Positions 33,300 to 42,255 of a stretch of 64,000 bases of DNA are shown here, in pieces. Location: positions 1 to 64,000 of the forward strand of contig CAWHFY010000010.1 of assembly GCA_963828755.1 (NCBI GenBank). Direction: 5' to 3'. A program made the translations under genes and the position numbers. The notes under the pieces were generated by a model. It had not been told where the DNA came from, made no database searches, and worked only from the letters and a program-made list of their open reading frames with translations. The first letter of the stretch is position 1; every line of letters begins with the position of its first letter. The DNA comes from WHSW01 sp963828755 (GTDB lineage: Bacteria > Actinomycetota > Thermoleophilia > Solirubrobacterales > 70-9).

Positions 33300-34736
33300 A
33301 TGGCTGACAGCAACGGAAACGCAAGTGGGAACGGAAAGAACATCGGCTCGATCGAGTCGGTCGCGGGCGTCGTCGTCGACGTCCTCTTCCCCGACCAGCT
33401 CCCCGAGATCTACTCGGCGCTCGAGATCAAGGTGCCCGAGGAGGGCAACCGGCCGGCGCTGGACCTCGTCTGCGAGGTGCAGCAGCACCTCGGCGATGAC
33501 CGCATTCGCGCGGTCGCGATGGACGCCACCGACGGCCTGCAGCGCGGCGATCGGGTGATCGACACCGGCGGGCCGATCACGGTCCCGGTCGGCAGGGGCA
33601 CCCTGGGCCGGATCTTCAACCTGCTCGGCGACCCGATCGACAACCTCGGCGAGGTCGACTACGACGCCCGGTGGCCGATCCACCGGCCGGCGCCCAGCGT
33701 CGAGGACCTCGCTCCATCGCAGGAGATCCTCGAGACCGGGATCAAGGTCGTCGACCTGCTCGCCCCGTACGCGAAGGGCGGCAAGGTCGGCCTGTTCGGC
33801 GGCGCGGGGGTCGGCAAGACCGTCCTGATCCAGGAGCTGATCCGAAACCTCGCCGAGGAGCACGAGGGCCTGTCGGCCTTCTGCGGCGTCGGTGAGCGCT
33901 CGCGCGAGGGCAACGACCTCTGGGGCGAGATGAAGGAATCGGGCGTCATCGACAAGACGATGCTCGTCTTCGGGCAGATGAACGAGCCGCCCGGGGCGCG
34001 CCTGCGCGTCGCCCTCTCCGGGCTGACGATGGCGGAGTACTTCCGCGACGAGGGGGGACAGGACGTGCTCCTGTTCATCGACAACATCTTCCGCTTCGTG
34101 CAGGCGGGGTCGGAGGTATCGGCGCTGCTCGGGCGGATGCCCTCGGCGGTCGGCTACCAGCCGACGCTGGAGACCGAGATGGGCGGCCTGCAGGAGCGGA
34201 TCTCCTCGACCCAGAAGGGCTCGGTGACCTCGATCCAGGCGGTCTACGTCCCGGCCGACGACCTCACCGACCCGGCGCCGGCATCGGTGTTCGCGCACCT
34301 GAACGCGACCACAACGCTGTCACGAGCGATCTCGGAGAAGGGGATCTACCCGGCGGTCGATCCGCTCGACTCGACCTCGACGATCCTCAAGCCCGACATC
34401 CTCGGCGAGGAGCACTACCGCGTCGCGACCGAGGTCCAGGAGAACCTGCAGCGCTACAAGGAGCTGCAGGACATCATCGCGATCCTCGGGATCGACGAGC
34501 TCTCCGACGAGGACAAGGTCGCGGTCAACCGCGCCCGCAAGCTGGAGCGCTTCCTGAGCCAGCCGTTCTTCGTCGCCTCGCAGTTCACCGGCCGCGACGG
34601 CGAGTATGTCCCGGTCGCCGAGACGGTGCGCTCGTTCCGCGAGATCCTCGACGGACAGCACGACGACCTGCCCGAGTCGGCCTTCTACATGAAGGGCTCG
34701 ATCGACCAGGTCACAGGCACCGAGGAGAAGGGCTAG
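33300..34736 (+). CDS. atpD: ATP synthase F1 subunit beta
   Basis: 478-aa catalytic subunit. The P-loop is GGAGVGKT at 167-174, GVGERSREGNDLW holds the catalytic Glu, and LLFIDNIFRFVQAG is Walker B. AYVPADDLTDPAPA-like and PAVDPLDSTS segments are present. AAAGGGAA precedes the ATG. The protein stops at EEKG, but the 82 bp to atpC still encode a charged tail in broken frames. Confidence 0.97.
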   Translation: MADSNGNASGNGKNIGSIESVAGVVVDVLFPDQLPEIYSALEIKVPEEGNRPALDLVCEVQQHLGDDRIRAVAMDATDGLQRGDRVIDTGGPITVPVGRGTLGRIFNLLGDPIDNLGEVDYDARWPIHRPAPSVEDLAPSQEILETGIKVVDLLAPYAKGGKVGLFGGAGVGKTVLIQELIRNLAEEHEGLSAFCGVGERSREGNDLWGEMKESGVIDKTMLVFGQMNEPPGARLRVALSGLTMAEYFRDEGGQDVLLFIDNIFRFVQAGSEVSALLGRMPSAVGYQPTLETEMGGLQERISSTQKGSVTSIQAVYVPADDLTDPAPASVFAHLNATTTLSRAISEKGIYPAVDPLDSTSTILKPDILGEEHYRVATEVQENLQRYKELQDIIAILGIDELSDEDKVAVNRARKLERFLSQPFFVASQFTGRDGEYVPVAETVRSFREILDGQHDDLPESAFYMKGSIDQVTGTEEKG

Positions 34737-34816
34737 AAGGACGAGGGCGTCGAGCGCGAGGCAGGCCGAGGCGGAGGAGCGCAAGGAGGCCGAGGCCGAG
34801 GCGGTCGAGGCCTAGC
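34737..34816 (+). other. degenerate charged tail-coding sequence after atpD
   Basis: Reading past the atpD stop in frame gives KDEGVEREA. One base later the neighbouring frame gives AEAEERKEAEAEAVEA and a TAG. This resembles the charged AEAEAEAEKEE tail of AtpA. It looks like a former C-terminal extension of AtpD lost through a stop and a frameshift, or it may be sequence error. Confidence 0.4.
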
Positions 34817-34818
34817 TC

Positions 34819-35247
34819 GTGGCGGGCGAGAAGAAGCTCGAGGCCGAGGTCCTGACCCCGGAGGGGACGGTCTTCTCCGGCGAGCTGCGGATGCTCTCGA
34901 CCAGGACCGCGGTCGGCGAGGTCGGCATCCTCGCCGACCACATTCCGATGGTGGCTCGGCTACTGCCGGCGGAGTTGCGCCTGCACGTCTCCGACTCGGA
35001 GGTCGAGCGCTACGCGCAAGGCGAGGGCTGGCTCGAGGTGTTCGCGAACCGCGCCAGGGTGCTGATCGCTGAGGCGCGGTCGCCCGACGAGCTCGATGTC
35101 TCGGAGCTCAAGCAGCGTCTCTCGGACGCCGAGCAGAGCCTCTCCGAGGCCGAGGACGGCTCCGCCGCCGCCGAGCAGGCCGAGCGCGAGCGCGCCCGCT
35201 GCGAGGCGTACATCGAGATCGCTGAAAACAGCCGATCCCTAAGCTGA
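34819..35247 (+). CDS. atpC: ATP synthase F1 subunit epsilon
   Basis: 142-aa epsilon subunit. The beta-sandwich shows EAEVLTPEGTVFSGE and VGILADHIPMVARLLPAEL. The C-terminal helices (LKQRLSDAEQSLSEAE onward) can extend to inhibit hydrolysis. The start is GTG 34819, with no clear Shine-Dalgarno. It closes the operon, and no strong terminator is visible before the M20 gene. Confidence 0.93.
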   Translation: MAGEKKLEAEVLTPEGTVFSGELRMLSTRTAVGEVGILADHIPMVARLLPAELRLHVSDSEVERYAQGEGWLEVFANRARVLIAEARSPDELDVSELKQRLSDAEQSLSEAEDGSAAAEQAERERARCEAYIEIAENSRSLS

Positions 35248-35303
35248 ATCGCGCACTTCCGCCGGCCGCGGGCGCGATGCTCATCAGCCGGCGGATTTGT
35301 CCC

Positions 35304-36411
35304 ATGGATGAACGGCTGCTGACAGAGAAGCTGATCGGCTACGACACCTCGACGCCCGAGGGCATCAAGCAATGCGCGGGTTTCGTCAAGGGCTGGCTCG
35401 ACGCTCGCAACATCGAGACCCGACAGCTCGACTGCCGCGGCCTCCCGGTGACGCTCGCCGAGGTCGGCCCCGCCGACGCTCAGACGACGCTGCTGCTGCA
35501 CGGCCACATCGACGTCGTCCCCGGGCGCGCCGAGCAGTTCGAGGCTCGGGTCGACGGACGACCGGCTGGTCGGACGCGGCGCCTACGACATGAAGGGCGC
35601 CCTGGCGGCCATGCTGCTCGCGGTGGCCGACCTACGCGATTCGGCAGCGGTGCGGGTGCGGCTCGGGGTCGTCCCGGATGAGGAATCCGAGGAGGAGGTC
35701 GAGCGCGGCGGCGACCTGATCGTCTCCGAGGGCTTTCTCGGCGACTTCGTGATCACCGGCGAGCCGACCGACCTGCACGTCGGGGTCGCCGCCAAGGGAG
35801 TCGTGGCGATGCGGCTGCGCGTCGACGGGCTCGCCGCCCACGGTGCGACCCCCTGGCTGGGGGAGAACGCGATCCTGAGGGCGATCGATGTATTCCGCGC
35901 GATCCAATCGCTACCGTTTGCCTCGCGCAGCTCGGAGTTGTTCGACCGGCCGTCGATCAACCTCGGCCGGATCCTCGGCGGTGACGCGTTGAACAAGGTG
36001 CCCGACACTTGCTACATCGACGTCGATGTTCGCTACCTGCCAGAGCAGGACCCCGACGCGATCCTGGGGGAGGTCGACGGGATCCCGGGCGCCTCGCTCG
36101 TCTCCACCTTCCGCAGGCCGCCCGCGATGGTCGACCCCGAGTCACCGTACGTGCAGGCGCTCTGTGCGGCGACCGCCAAGCACCACCACGGTGAGGTGAC
36201 CAGCGTCGGTCGCGACGGCGCCTCCGACGCGGTCTCGTTCCTGCGCGCCGGCGTGCCCGCGGTCGAGTTCGGGCCGGTCGGCGGCGGCCACCACGGGCCC
36301 GAGGAGTGGGTCTCGGTGAGCTCGCTGGCCAGCTACCGCAGCGCCCTGGTCGAGTTCAGCCGCGCGCTGGCGCGCAACCTGCGCGTCGTCGACGACGGGG
36401 AGGCGGCGTGA
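35304..36411 (+). CDS. M20-family metallopeptidase (ArgE/DapE/CPG2-like), frameshifted
   Basis: A zinc-dependent amidohydrolase of ~368 aa. All metal and catalytic landmarks are present: LLLHGHIDVVPG (His, Asp), RGAYDMKGALAAML (Asp), VPDEESEEEVERGG (catalytic Glu pair), TGEPTDLHV and the last His in GGGHHGPEEW. The frame breaks near 35556 through one extra C in VDG/DRLVGRG. Both halves are otherwise intact. The substrate (acetylornithine, succinyl-diaminopimelate or a dipeptide) cannot be told. The stop overlaps the LCP gene start (GTGA). Confidence 0.85.
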
Positions 36412-38710
36412 GCATCGACGACGAGACCCGCGAGTTCGACCCCGAGGAGCGCCGCGAGGCGGAGGGTCACACGCCCGAGCCGGAGGATGCGGCGCCCGAG
36501 CAGCCGGAGGCGGCGGAGCCAGAGGGCGACGCTGCCGATGCAGGCGAGCACGAGGCGCCGCCGCCGGCGACGTACGCCGGCCGCCGCCGCGCCGAGGCGC
36601 AGGGCGCCGACGAGACGGAGGACGACGCGGAGGAGCCGGAGGTCGAGGCCCCGGAACCCGACGAGCCGCGGACCGACGGTGAAGCGAAGGATTCCGACGA
36701 CTTGAGGACGGGCTTCACCGAGGAGTTCGACGAGATCGAGCGCGATCTCGACGCGGAGCTCGCCGGGCTCGAGGAGCCGGCGACCGGCGAAGGGGAGCCG
36801 GTCGCGGAGGCCGAGGAGGCCGGTGACGAGTCCAGCCCACGAGCCCCAGCCCGACGAGGCCGCCTGAGCCGGACGGCGAGGAGGCCGCCGCCGACGATGC
36901 GCCGCAGCCGGACGGCGAGGAGGCCGCCGCCGACGAGGCGCCGCCCACCGAGGGCCACACGGTCGAGGCCGAGACGATCGGGCTCGCCGACAAGACCGAG
37001 GCCGAGGAGGCAGCCCTCGCCGGCCTACGCGCCCGCGCCGCCGGCAAGGGCCAGAAGCCGGTCGGCGCCGCGGCGGCCAAACCGCCCGTCGAACCGCCGG
37101 CCGCGGTCGCCGCGGTCACCAAGCCCGAGGAGCCGGGGGAGCCGGAGGAGAAGGGCAAGACGCCGCGCGCCAAGCGTTTGTGGCCGCGCTTTCTCGCCGC
37201 CTCGATGGTGATCGTGATCTCGATGGCGGCGGCGACCTCGGTGTACGTGCTGCTGATCGCCGCCGACCTCGCCGAGGGCCTCGGCGGGATCAACGGCGTG
37301 TCCAAGAAGCTCGTGCCGACCGACGGCGGCGAGCCGCAGAACATCCTCATCCTCGGCTCCGACAAACGGCTCGGGCCCGAGGGCGCCGGCGACCCGGGCC
37401 GCTCGGACACGACGATCCTGCTGCACGTCGACCCGGACCGCAACTCGATCGCGCTGATGTCGATCCCCCGCGACCTCCGGGTCAACATCCCGGGGGTCGG
37501 GGTCGACAAGTTCAACGCCGCCTACAGCGCCGGTGGGCCGAAGCTGACCCTGGAGGTCGTCCAGCGGCTCACCGGGCTCGACATCAACCACGTCGTCAAC
37601 GTCAACTTCACCGGCTTCGCCGACGCCGTCGACGCGATCGACTGCGTCTACGTCGACGTCGACCGCCGCTACTACATCCCGCCCGACACCGGCGTCTCGG
37701 AGATCGACATCGAGGCCGGCTACCAGCGTCTCTGCGGCTTCAAGGCGCTGCAGTACGTGCGCTTCCGCCACGAGGACAACGACCTCGTCCGCGCCGCGCG
37801 CCAGCAGGACTTCGTCCGCGAGGCACGGGCCGCGGTGCCACCCTCGAAGATGATCTCCGATCGCGAGGAACTCCTCGACATCTTCAAGAAGTACACGACC
37901 TCGGACAACGCCCTGAAGGACCCGATCCAGGTGATCGAGCTGATCAAGACGTTCTTCTTCGTCCGCAACGCGCCCGTGCGCGAGGTCCACTTCCCGGCCG
38001 AGCTCGGTGAGATCTACGTGACCGCCGACGACAAGGCGATCCAGGCCGCGGTGCAGCAGTTCGAGAGCGGCGAGGGCACCCCAGGCGGCCGCCCGGCGGG
38101 CGAGTCACCTCCCTCCGACCAGCCCGACAAGCCGTCGAGCGCCGACAAGCCCGAGGGCGATGGCGGAGGCGGCGGCGCAGGCAACGGCGGCGGCTCGAGC
38201 GAGGGCACCGACCACTTCGAGGGCCCGGCGATGGACGACGCGACCGAGCAGGCCCAGACGTACGCCCACCAGGCGTCGATCAAGAAGAAGAAGGACGGCG
38301 ACCCGATGGTCACCTTCCCGATCTACTACCCCACCCGCCTCGTGCCCGGCTCGTTCATCGCCAACGACAGCCGCGCGTTCGTGATCGACGGTCCGGACAA
38401 GGACGTCTACTACGGCTACAAGATGGTCGTCGACGTCCCGGGCGACGCCTTCGGCCACGGCCTCTTGGACGAGTTCTACGGGATCTCGGGCACCGACTGG
38501 ACCGATCCGCCGATCCTCGACAACCCGAGCGAGACCCGGACGATCGACGGGCGCGAGTACGAGCTCTTCTACGACGGCGACCGCCTGCGGCTGGTCGGGT
38601 GGAAGACCAATCAGGGCGCCTACTGGATCAACAACACGCTGCTGCAGTCGCTCGAGGAGGGCCAGATGCTCTCGATCGCGACCTCGATGCGCGAGTACGA
38701 AGGCAAGTAG
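36408..38710 (+). CDS. LytR-CpsA-Psr protein with long acidic N-terminal domain, frameshifted
   Basis: From GTG 36408 about 140 acidic residues (Glu/Asp/Pro/Ala-rich) are followed by two indels around 36830-36870. The next frame then gives the near-repeats PDGEEAAADDAPQ and PDGEEAAADEAPP and a basic border. One membrane helix follows (FLAASMVIVISMAAATSVYVLL, ~37190). The LCP catalytic domain shows ILILGSDKR, GRSDTTILLHVDPDRNSIAL, SIPRDLRVNIPG and YVRFRHEDNDLVRAARQQDF. A second extracellular domain ends the protein. LCP enzymes attach undecaprenyl-linked glycans to peptidoglycan. Next to sugar-nucleotide genes, as expected. Confidence 0.82.
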
Positions 38711-38720
38711 CTTCCCGATC

Positions 38721-40007
38721 GTGAACGAAGGCGATAAGCCGACGATCGGCGTCATCGGAGTGGGCTGGGTCGGCCTGGTCACGGCCGCGTGCTTCGCCGA
38801 GACCGGGCATCCCGTGATCGCGGTCGACATCAACGCCGACAAGATCGAGGCGCTGCGCTCCGGCGCCCCGCTGCCGATTCACGAGCCTGGCCTGCCGGAG
38901 CTGGTCGAGGCCAATCGCGAGCGGCTCACCTTCACGACCGAGATCGACGAGCTCCTCGGCGCCGCCCAGCTGCTCTTCTGCTGCGTCGACACGCCGCCCA
39001 CCTACTCCGGCGACGCCGACCTCTCGCGCGTCGAAGCGGTCGTCGCGGCGCTTCCGGACGACGGCGAGCACGCCCTGATCATGAAGAGCACCGTCCCAGC
39101 CGGGACCGGCGCCGCGATTCGGCGCTCGAAACCGGACCTCGTGTACGTCTCCTGCCCCGAGTTCCTGAAGGAGGGCTCGGCGGTCAAGGACTTCCTCGAG
39201 CCCGACCGGGTCGTGATCGGCGCCGACCCCGGGTCCGAGTGGGCCGCGGACGCGATCGCCGCCGCCTACGAGCCGCTCGGCGGCGAGATCGTCCGCACCG
39301 ACGTCGCCTCGGCCGAGATGATCAAGCTCGCGTCGAACGCGTTCCTCGCGACCAAGATCTCGTTCATCAACGAGATCGCCAACGTCTGCGAGGGGGTCGG
39401 AGCGGACGTCAGCGAGGTCGCCCGCGGGATGGGCCTCGACGGCCGGATCGGCCCACAGTTCCTGCAAGCGGGGATCGGGTACGGCGGTAGTTGCTTCCCG
39501 AAGGACGTCTCCGCCCTGAAGATGCTGGCCGGCAACACCGGCTATCACTTCCAGCTGCTCAACTCGGTGATCGAGGTCAACGAGCTGCAGAAGCGCCGGG
39601 TGATCTCGAAGCTCTCCAAGCACCTCGGCTCGCTGGTCGGCAAGCGCGTCGCGCTGCTCGGGCTCGCCTTCAAGCCGAACACCGACGACATGCGCGAGGC
39701 GTCGAGCCTGGTGCTCTCAGCGCGGCTGCAGGGCGAGGGCGCGAGCGTTGTCGCCTACGACCCGGTCGCCGAGGGCCCGGCCGGCCAGATGCTGCCCAGC
39801 GTCGAGCTCATGGCCTCCGCCGCGGAGGCGCTCGAGGGGGCCGACGCGGCGATCCTGGTCACGGAGTGGCCGGAGTTCGCCGAGCTCGCCTGGGAGGAGC
39901 TTGTTGGTCGGATGTCGAACCCGCTGATCGTGGACGGGCGCAACTTCCTCGATTCCGCGCGCCTGCGCGCCGCCGGGTTTACCTACGAGGGCATCGGTCG
40001 CTCGTGA
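38721..40007 (+). CDS. UDP-glucose/GDP-mannose dehydrogenase family protein
   Basis: 428 aa. NAD-binding GVIGVGWVGLVTAACFAE at the N-terminus, STVPAGTG and CPEFLKEGSAVKDF in the middle, and the catalytic Cys258 in GYGGSCFPKD. LLGLAFKPNTDDMREASS marks the C-terminal UDP-binding domain. It oxidises a UDP-hexose C6 alcohol to the uronic acid in two steps. TAGCTT lies 7 nt before GTG 38721. The stop overlaps the next ATG (TGATG), coupling it to the nucleotidyltransferase. Confidence 0.92.
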   Translation: MNEGDKPTIGVIGVGWVGLVTAACFAETGHPVIAVDINADKIEALRSGAPLPIHEPGLPELVEANRERLTFTTEIDELLGAAQLLFCCVDTPPTYSGDADLSRVEAVVAALPDDGEHALIMKSTVPAGTGAAIRRSKPDLVYVSCPEFLKEGSAVKDFLEPDRVVIGADPGSEWAADAIAAAYEPLGGEIVRTDVASAEMIKLASNAFLATKISFINEIANVCEGVGADVSEVARGMGLDGRIGPQFLQAGIGYGGSCFPKDVSALKMLAGNTGYHFQLLNSVIEVNELQKRRVISKLSKHLGSLVGKRVALLGLAFKPNTDDMREASSLVLSARLQGEGASVVAYDPVAEGPAGQMLPSVELMASAAEALEGADAAILVTEWPEFAELAWEELVGRMSNPLIVDGRNFLDSARLRAAGFTYEGIGRS

Positions 40008-41053
40008 TGCAGGCCGTCGTGCTCGTCGGCGGCGAGGGAACGCGGCTTCGTCCGCTGACCCTGACCCAACCGAAGCCGGCGCTGGCGCTCGTCGACCGCC
40101 CGTTCATCCGCTACATGGTCGACTGGCTCGGCCGCCACGGGATCGATGAGGTGGTCATGGCCTGCGGCTTCAAGGCCGAGAGCCTGCGCGCCGCGCTCGG
40201 CGACTCCGTCCCGGGTGGCCCGGAGATCCGCTACATCCAGGAGGACGAGCCCCTCGGCACCGCGGGCCCGGTGCGGCTCGCGGCCGATGAGGGGCTGCTC
40301 GGCGATCGGTTCATGGTCCTCAACGGCGACGTGCTCACCGACCTCGACCTGACCGCCCTGCAGCGCCAGCACGATGAGACCGGCGCGGTGATCACGCTCG
40401 GGCTGCATCCGGTCGACGACCCGACTTCATACGGTCTCGTCAGGCGTGCGGACGACGGGGTCGTGCTCGGCTTCCTCGAGAAGCCGGATCCGGCCGAGAT
40501 CGACACGGACGAGGTCAGCGCCGGCGCCTACGTGATCGAGCGCCAGGTGCTCGACCTGATCCCCGCCGGGCGCGCCGTCTCGATCGAGCGCGAGGTCTTC
40601 CCGCGGCTGGTCGGTCAGGGCCTCTACGGCCGCCGCCTCGAGGGCTACTGGATGGACATCGGGACCCCGCAGCGGTACCTCCAGGCGACCTGGGACATCC
40701 TCGACGGCACGGTCGAGACCGAGCTCGCTGGGGACGGCGATCCCTACATCGCCGCCGATGCCGAGATCGCGGCCGATGCGACCGTCGACCGCCGCGCGGT
40801 GATCCGCTCCGGGTCCAAGGTCGCCGGTGGCGCCGAGATTTCCGAGTCCGTGCTGCTCGACGACTGTCTGATCGGCCCGGGCGCCCACGTCAGCGGCTCG
40901 ATCCTCGCCGCCGGCGTTCAGGTCGGCGAGGGCGCGACGATCGCCCCCGACTGCGTGATCGGCGAGGGCGCCAGGATCGAGGCCGGCGCGATGGTCGAGG
41001 CCGAGTCGCGGGTCCAGCCCGACGAGCTCGTCGAGGCCGAGGTGGCCGCGTGA
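40007..41053 (+). CDS. sugar-phosphate nucleotidyltransferase with left-handed helix domain
   Basis: 348 aa. The catalytic domain opens QAVVLVGGEGTRLRPLTLTQPKPAL and shows LNGDVLTD and GYWMDIGTPQRYLQ, as in mannose-1-phosphate guanylyl- and glucose-1-phosphate nucleotidyltransferases. The last ~90 residues are hexapeptide repeats (IAADAEIAADATV, VQVGEGATIAPDCVIGEGA). It makes an NDP-sugar. Given the isomerase downstream, GDP-mannose is likely but unproven. The start is ATG 40007 in TGATG. Confidence 0.88.
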   Translation: MQAVVLVGGEGTRLRPLTLTQPKPALALVDRPFIRYMVDWLGRHGIDEVVMACGFKAESLRAALGDSVPGGPEIRYIQEDEPLGTAGPVRLAADEGLLGDRFMVLNGDVLTDLDLTALQRQHDETGAVITLGLHPVDDPTSYGLVRRADDGVVLGFLEKPDPAEIDTDEVSAGAYVIERQVLDLIPAGRAVSIEREVFPRLVGQGLYGRRLEGYWMDIGTPQRYLQATWDILDGTVETELAGDGDPYIAADAEIAADATVDRRAVIRSGSKVAGGAEISESVLLDDCLIGPGAHVSGSILAAGVQVGEGATIAPDCVIGEGARIEAGAMVEAESRVQPDELVEAEVAA

Positions 41054-41181
41054 GGCAGGTGCTGTGAGGCGGAGTCCGACAGGACGAAGCCGAGCGCTGC
41101 CGCCGTTGAGGCAGGGACTGTGAGGCGGAGTCCGACAGGACGAAGCCGAGCCCTGCCGCCGTTGAGGCAGCGACTGTGAGC
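41051..41181 (+). repeat. intercistronic element, two full tandem copies plus a partial copy
   Basis: Between the nucleotidyltransferase stop and the isomerase start lie a partial tail copy (41051-41064) and then two full units of exactly 56 bp (41065-41120 and 41121-41181). They differ at only a few positions. Each has TGA-GGCGG...CCGCC-GTTGAGG-8 nt-GTGAG. The second ends on GTGAGC, the start codon of the next gene. The opposite strand reads as a repeated LGFVLSDSAS peptide, which is only a shadow. Confidence 0.8.
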
Positions 41182-42195
41182 CTGGAGCACATCCGGGCGG
41201 TCGACCCGAGCGGCCAGCTCGACGACGTTCTCGCGCTGCCCGACCACATCCGCGACGCGCTCTGGCGGGTCGAGTCGGCCGCCCTCGAGCCTGAACAGTC
41301 GAGCGGCCTGATCGTCTGCGGGATGGGCGGCTCCGCGATCGGCGGGGTCCTGGCCCGCGCCGCGATCGGCGACCGGCTCAACCTTCCGATGCTGGTCTAC
41401 CGTGACTACGAGCTCCCCTCCTGGACCTCACCGGATCGCGCCGTCCTCTGCCTCAGCTACTCGGGCAACACCGAGGAGACGCTCGCCTGCTTTGCCGCCG
41501 CCGAGGCGATCGGCGCCCGCCGCTACGCGGCGACCACCGGCGGTGCGCTCGCCGATGCGGCCCGCGAGGCCGGCGCGCCCGTGGTCGGCCTGCCCGGCGG
41601 GCTGCAGCCGCGTCACTCGGTCGGCTACGGCTTCACCGTCGCGTGCGAGATCGCCTCGCTTGTCGGTGCCGCCGACGGGCTGCGGACCGAGATCGACGCC
41701 GGCGCCGCACACCTGGAGACCGAGCGCGACTCGTTGGTCGCCGCGGCGGACGAGATCGCCGCGCAGATCGCCGGCACCGTGCCGCTGATCTACGGCTGCG
41801 AGCTGACGGCGCCCGTCGCCTACCGCTGGAAGTGCCAGGTGAACGAGAACGGGAAGCAGCACGCTTTCGAGCACCAGCTTCCCGAGCTGGATCACAACGA
41901 GATCGTCGGCTGGACCGACGCCCAGGAGGGCAAGCGCTTCTCGGCGATCTTCCTCGGCGATTCCGATCAGCACCCGCGCCAGCGCGAGCGCGCCGACCTG
42001 ACCGCGAAGCTGATCGGCGACTCTGCCGGGGCCGTGGTCCGGGTCGAGACGGTGGGCGAGACCCGCGTCCAGCGCCTGCTGTGGTCGGTCCTGCTCGGCG
42101 ACCTCGTCTCGCTGGAGCTCGCCGCCCGCAACCAGGTCGACCCCGAGCCGATCGAAGTGATCGAGAAGCTCAAGGCCGAGCTCGGCCGCCTGTAG
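41176..42195 (+). CDS. bifunctional phosphoglucose/phosphomannose isomerase (SIS domain)
   Basis: 339-aa two-SIS-domain isomerase of the archaeal/actinobacterial PGI/PMI family. The first SIS domain begins GLIVCGMGGSAIGGVLARA and holds CLSYSGNTEETLACF. The second part carries YRWKCQVNENGKQHAFEHQLPELDHNEIVGW, where the Glu and His act in proton transfer. It interconverts fructose-6-P with glucose-6-P and mannose-6-P and would feed the upstream nucleotidyltransferase. The start is GTG 41176, behind GTTGAGG of the repeat. Confidence 0.9.
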   Translation: MSLEHIRAVDPSGQLDDVLALPDHIRDALWRVESAALEPEQSSGLIVCGMGGSAIGGVLARAAIGDRLNLPMLVYRDYELPSWTSPDRAVLCLSYSGNTEETLACFAAAEAIGARRYAATTGGALADAAREAGAPVVGLPGGLQPRHSVGYGFTVACEIASLVGAADGLRTEIDAGAAHLETERDSLVAAADEIAAQIAGTVPLIYGCELTAPVAYRWKCQVNENGKQHAFEHQLPELDHNEIVGWTDAQEGKRFSAIFLGDSDQHPRQRERADLTAKLIGDSAGAVVRVETVGETRVQRLLWSVLLGDLVSLELAARNQVDPEPIEVIEKLKAELGRL

Positions 42196-42202
42196 CTTCC
42201 GT

Positions 42203-42241
42203 TCACCCATAGCGGGTGACGCCCTGCCGTCCGCAGGGGCG
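42203..42241 (+). terminator. two adjacent hairpins between isomerase and antiporter genes
   Basis: TCACCC-5 nt-GGGTGA (42203-42219) is followed directly by GCCCTGC-5 nt-GCAGGGGC (42221-42240, one bulge). They fill most of the 60-bp gap. There is no U-tract, so they may be a weak terminator or leader structure for the antiporter gene. Confidence 0.35.
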
Positions 42242-42255
42242 AGAATGATCTCGCC

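Noticed and set aside
41051..41181. Tandem 56-bp units as a CRISPR-like array
   Set aside because: Units abut without unique spacers, are only two in number and lie between two genes with no cas gene in the window.
40890..41381. Minus-strand ORFs sharing the repeated peptide LGFVLSDSAS
   Set aside because: The peptide is the antisense reading of the intercistronic repeat copies, and it recurs at 28 kb for the same reason. It is not a protein repeat.
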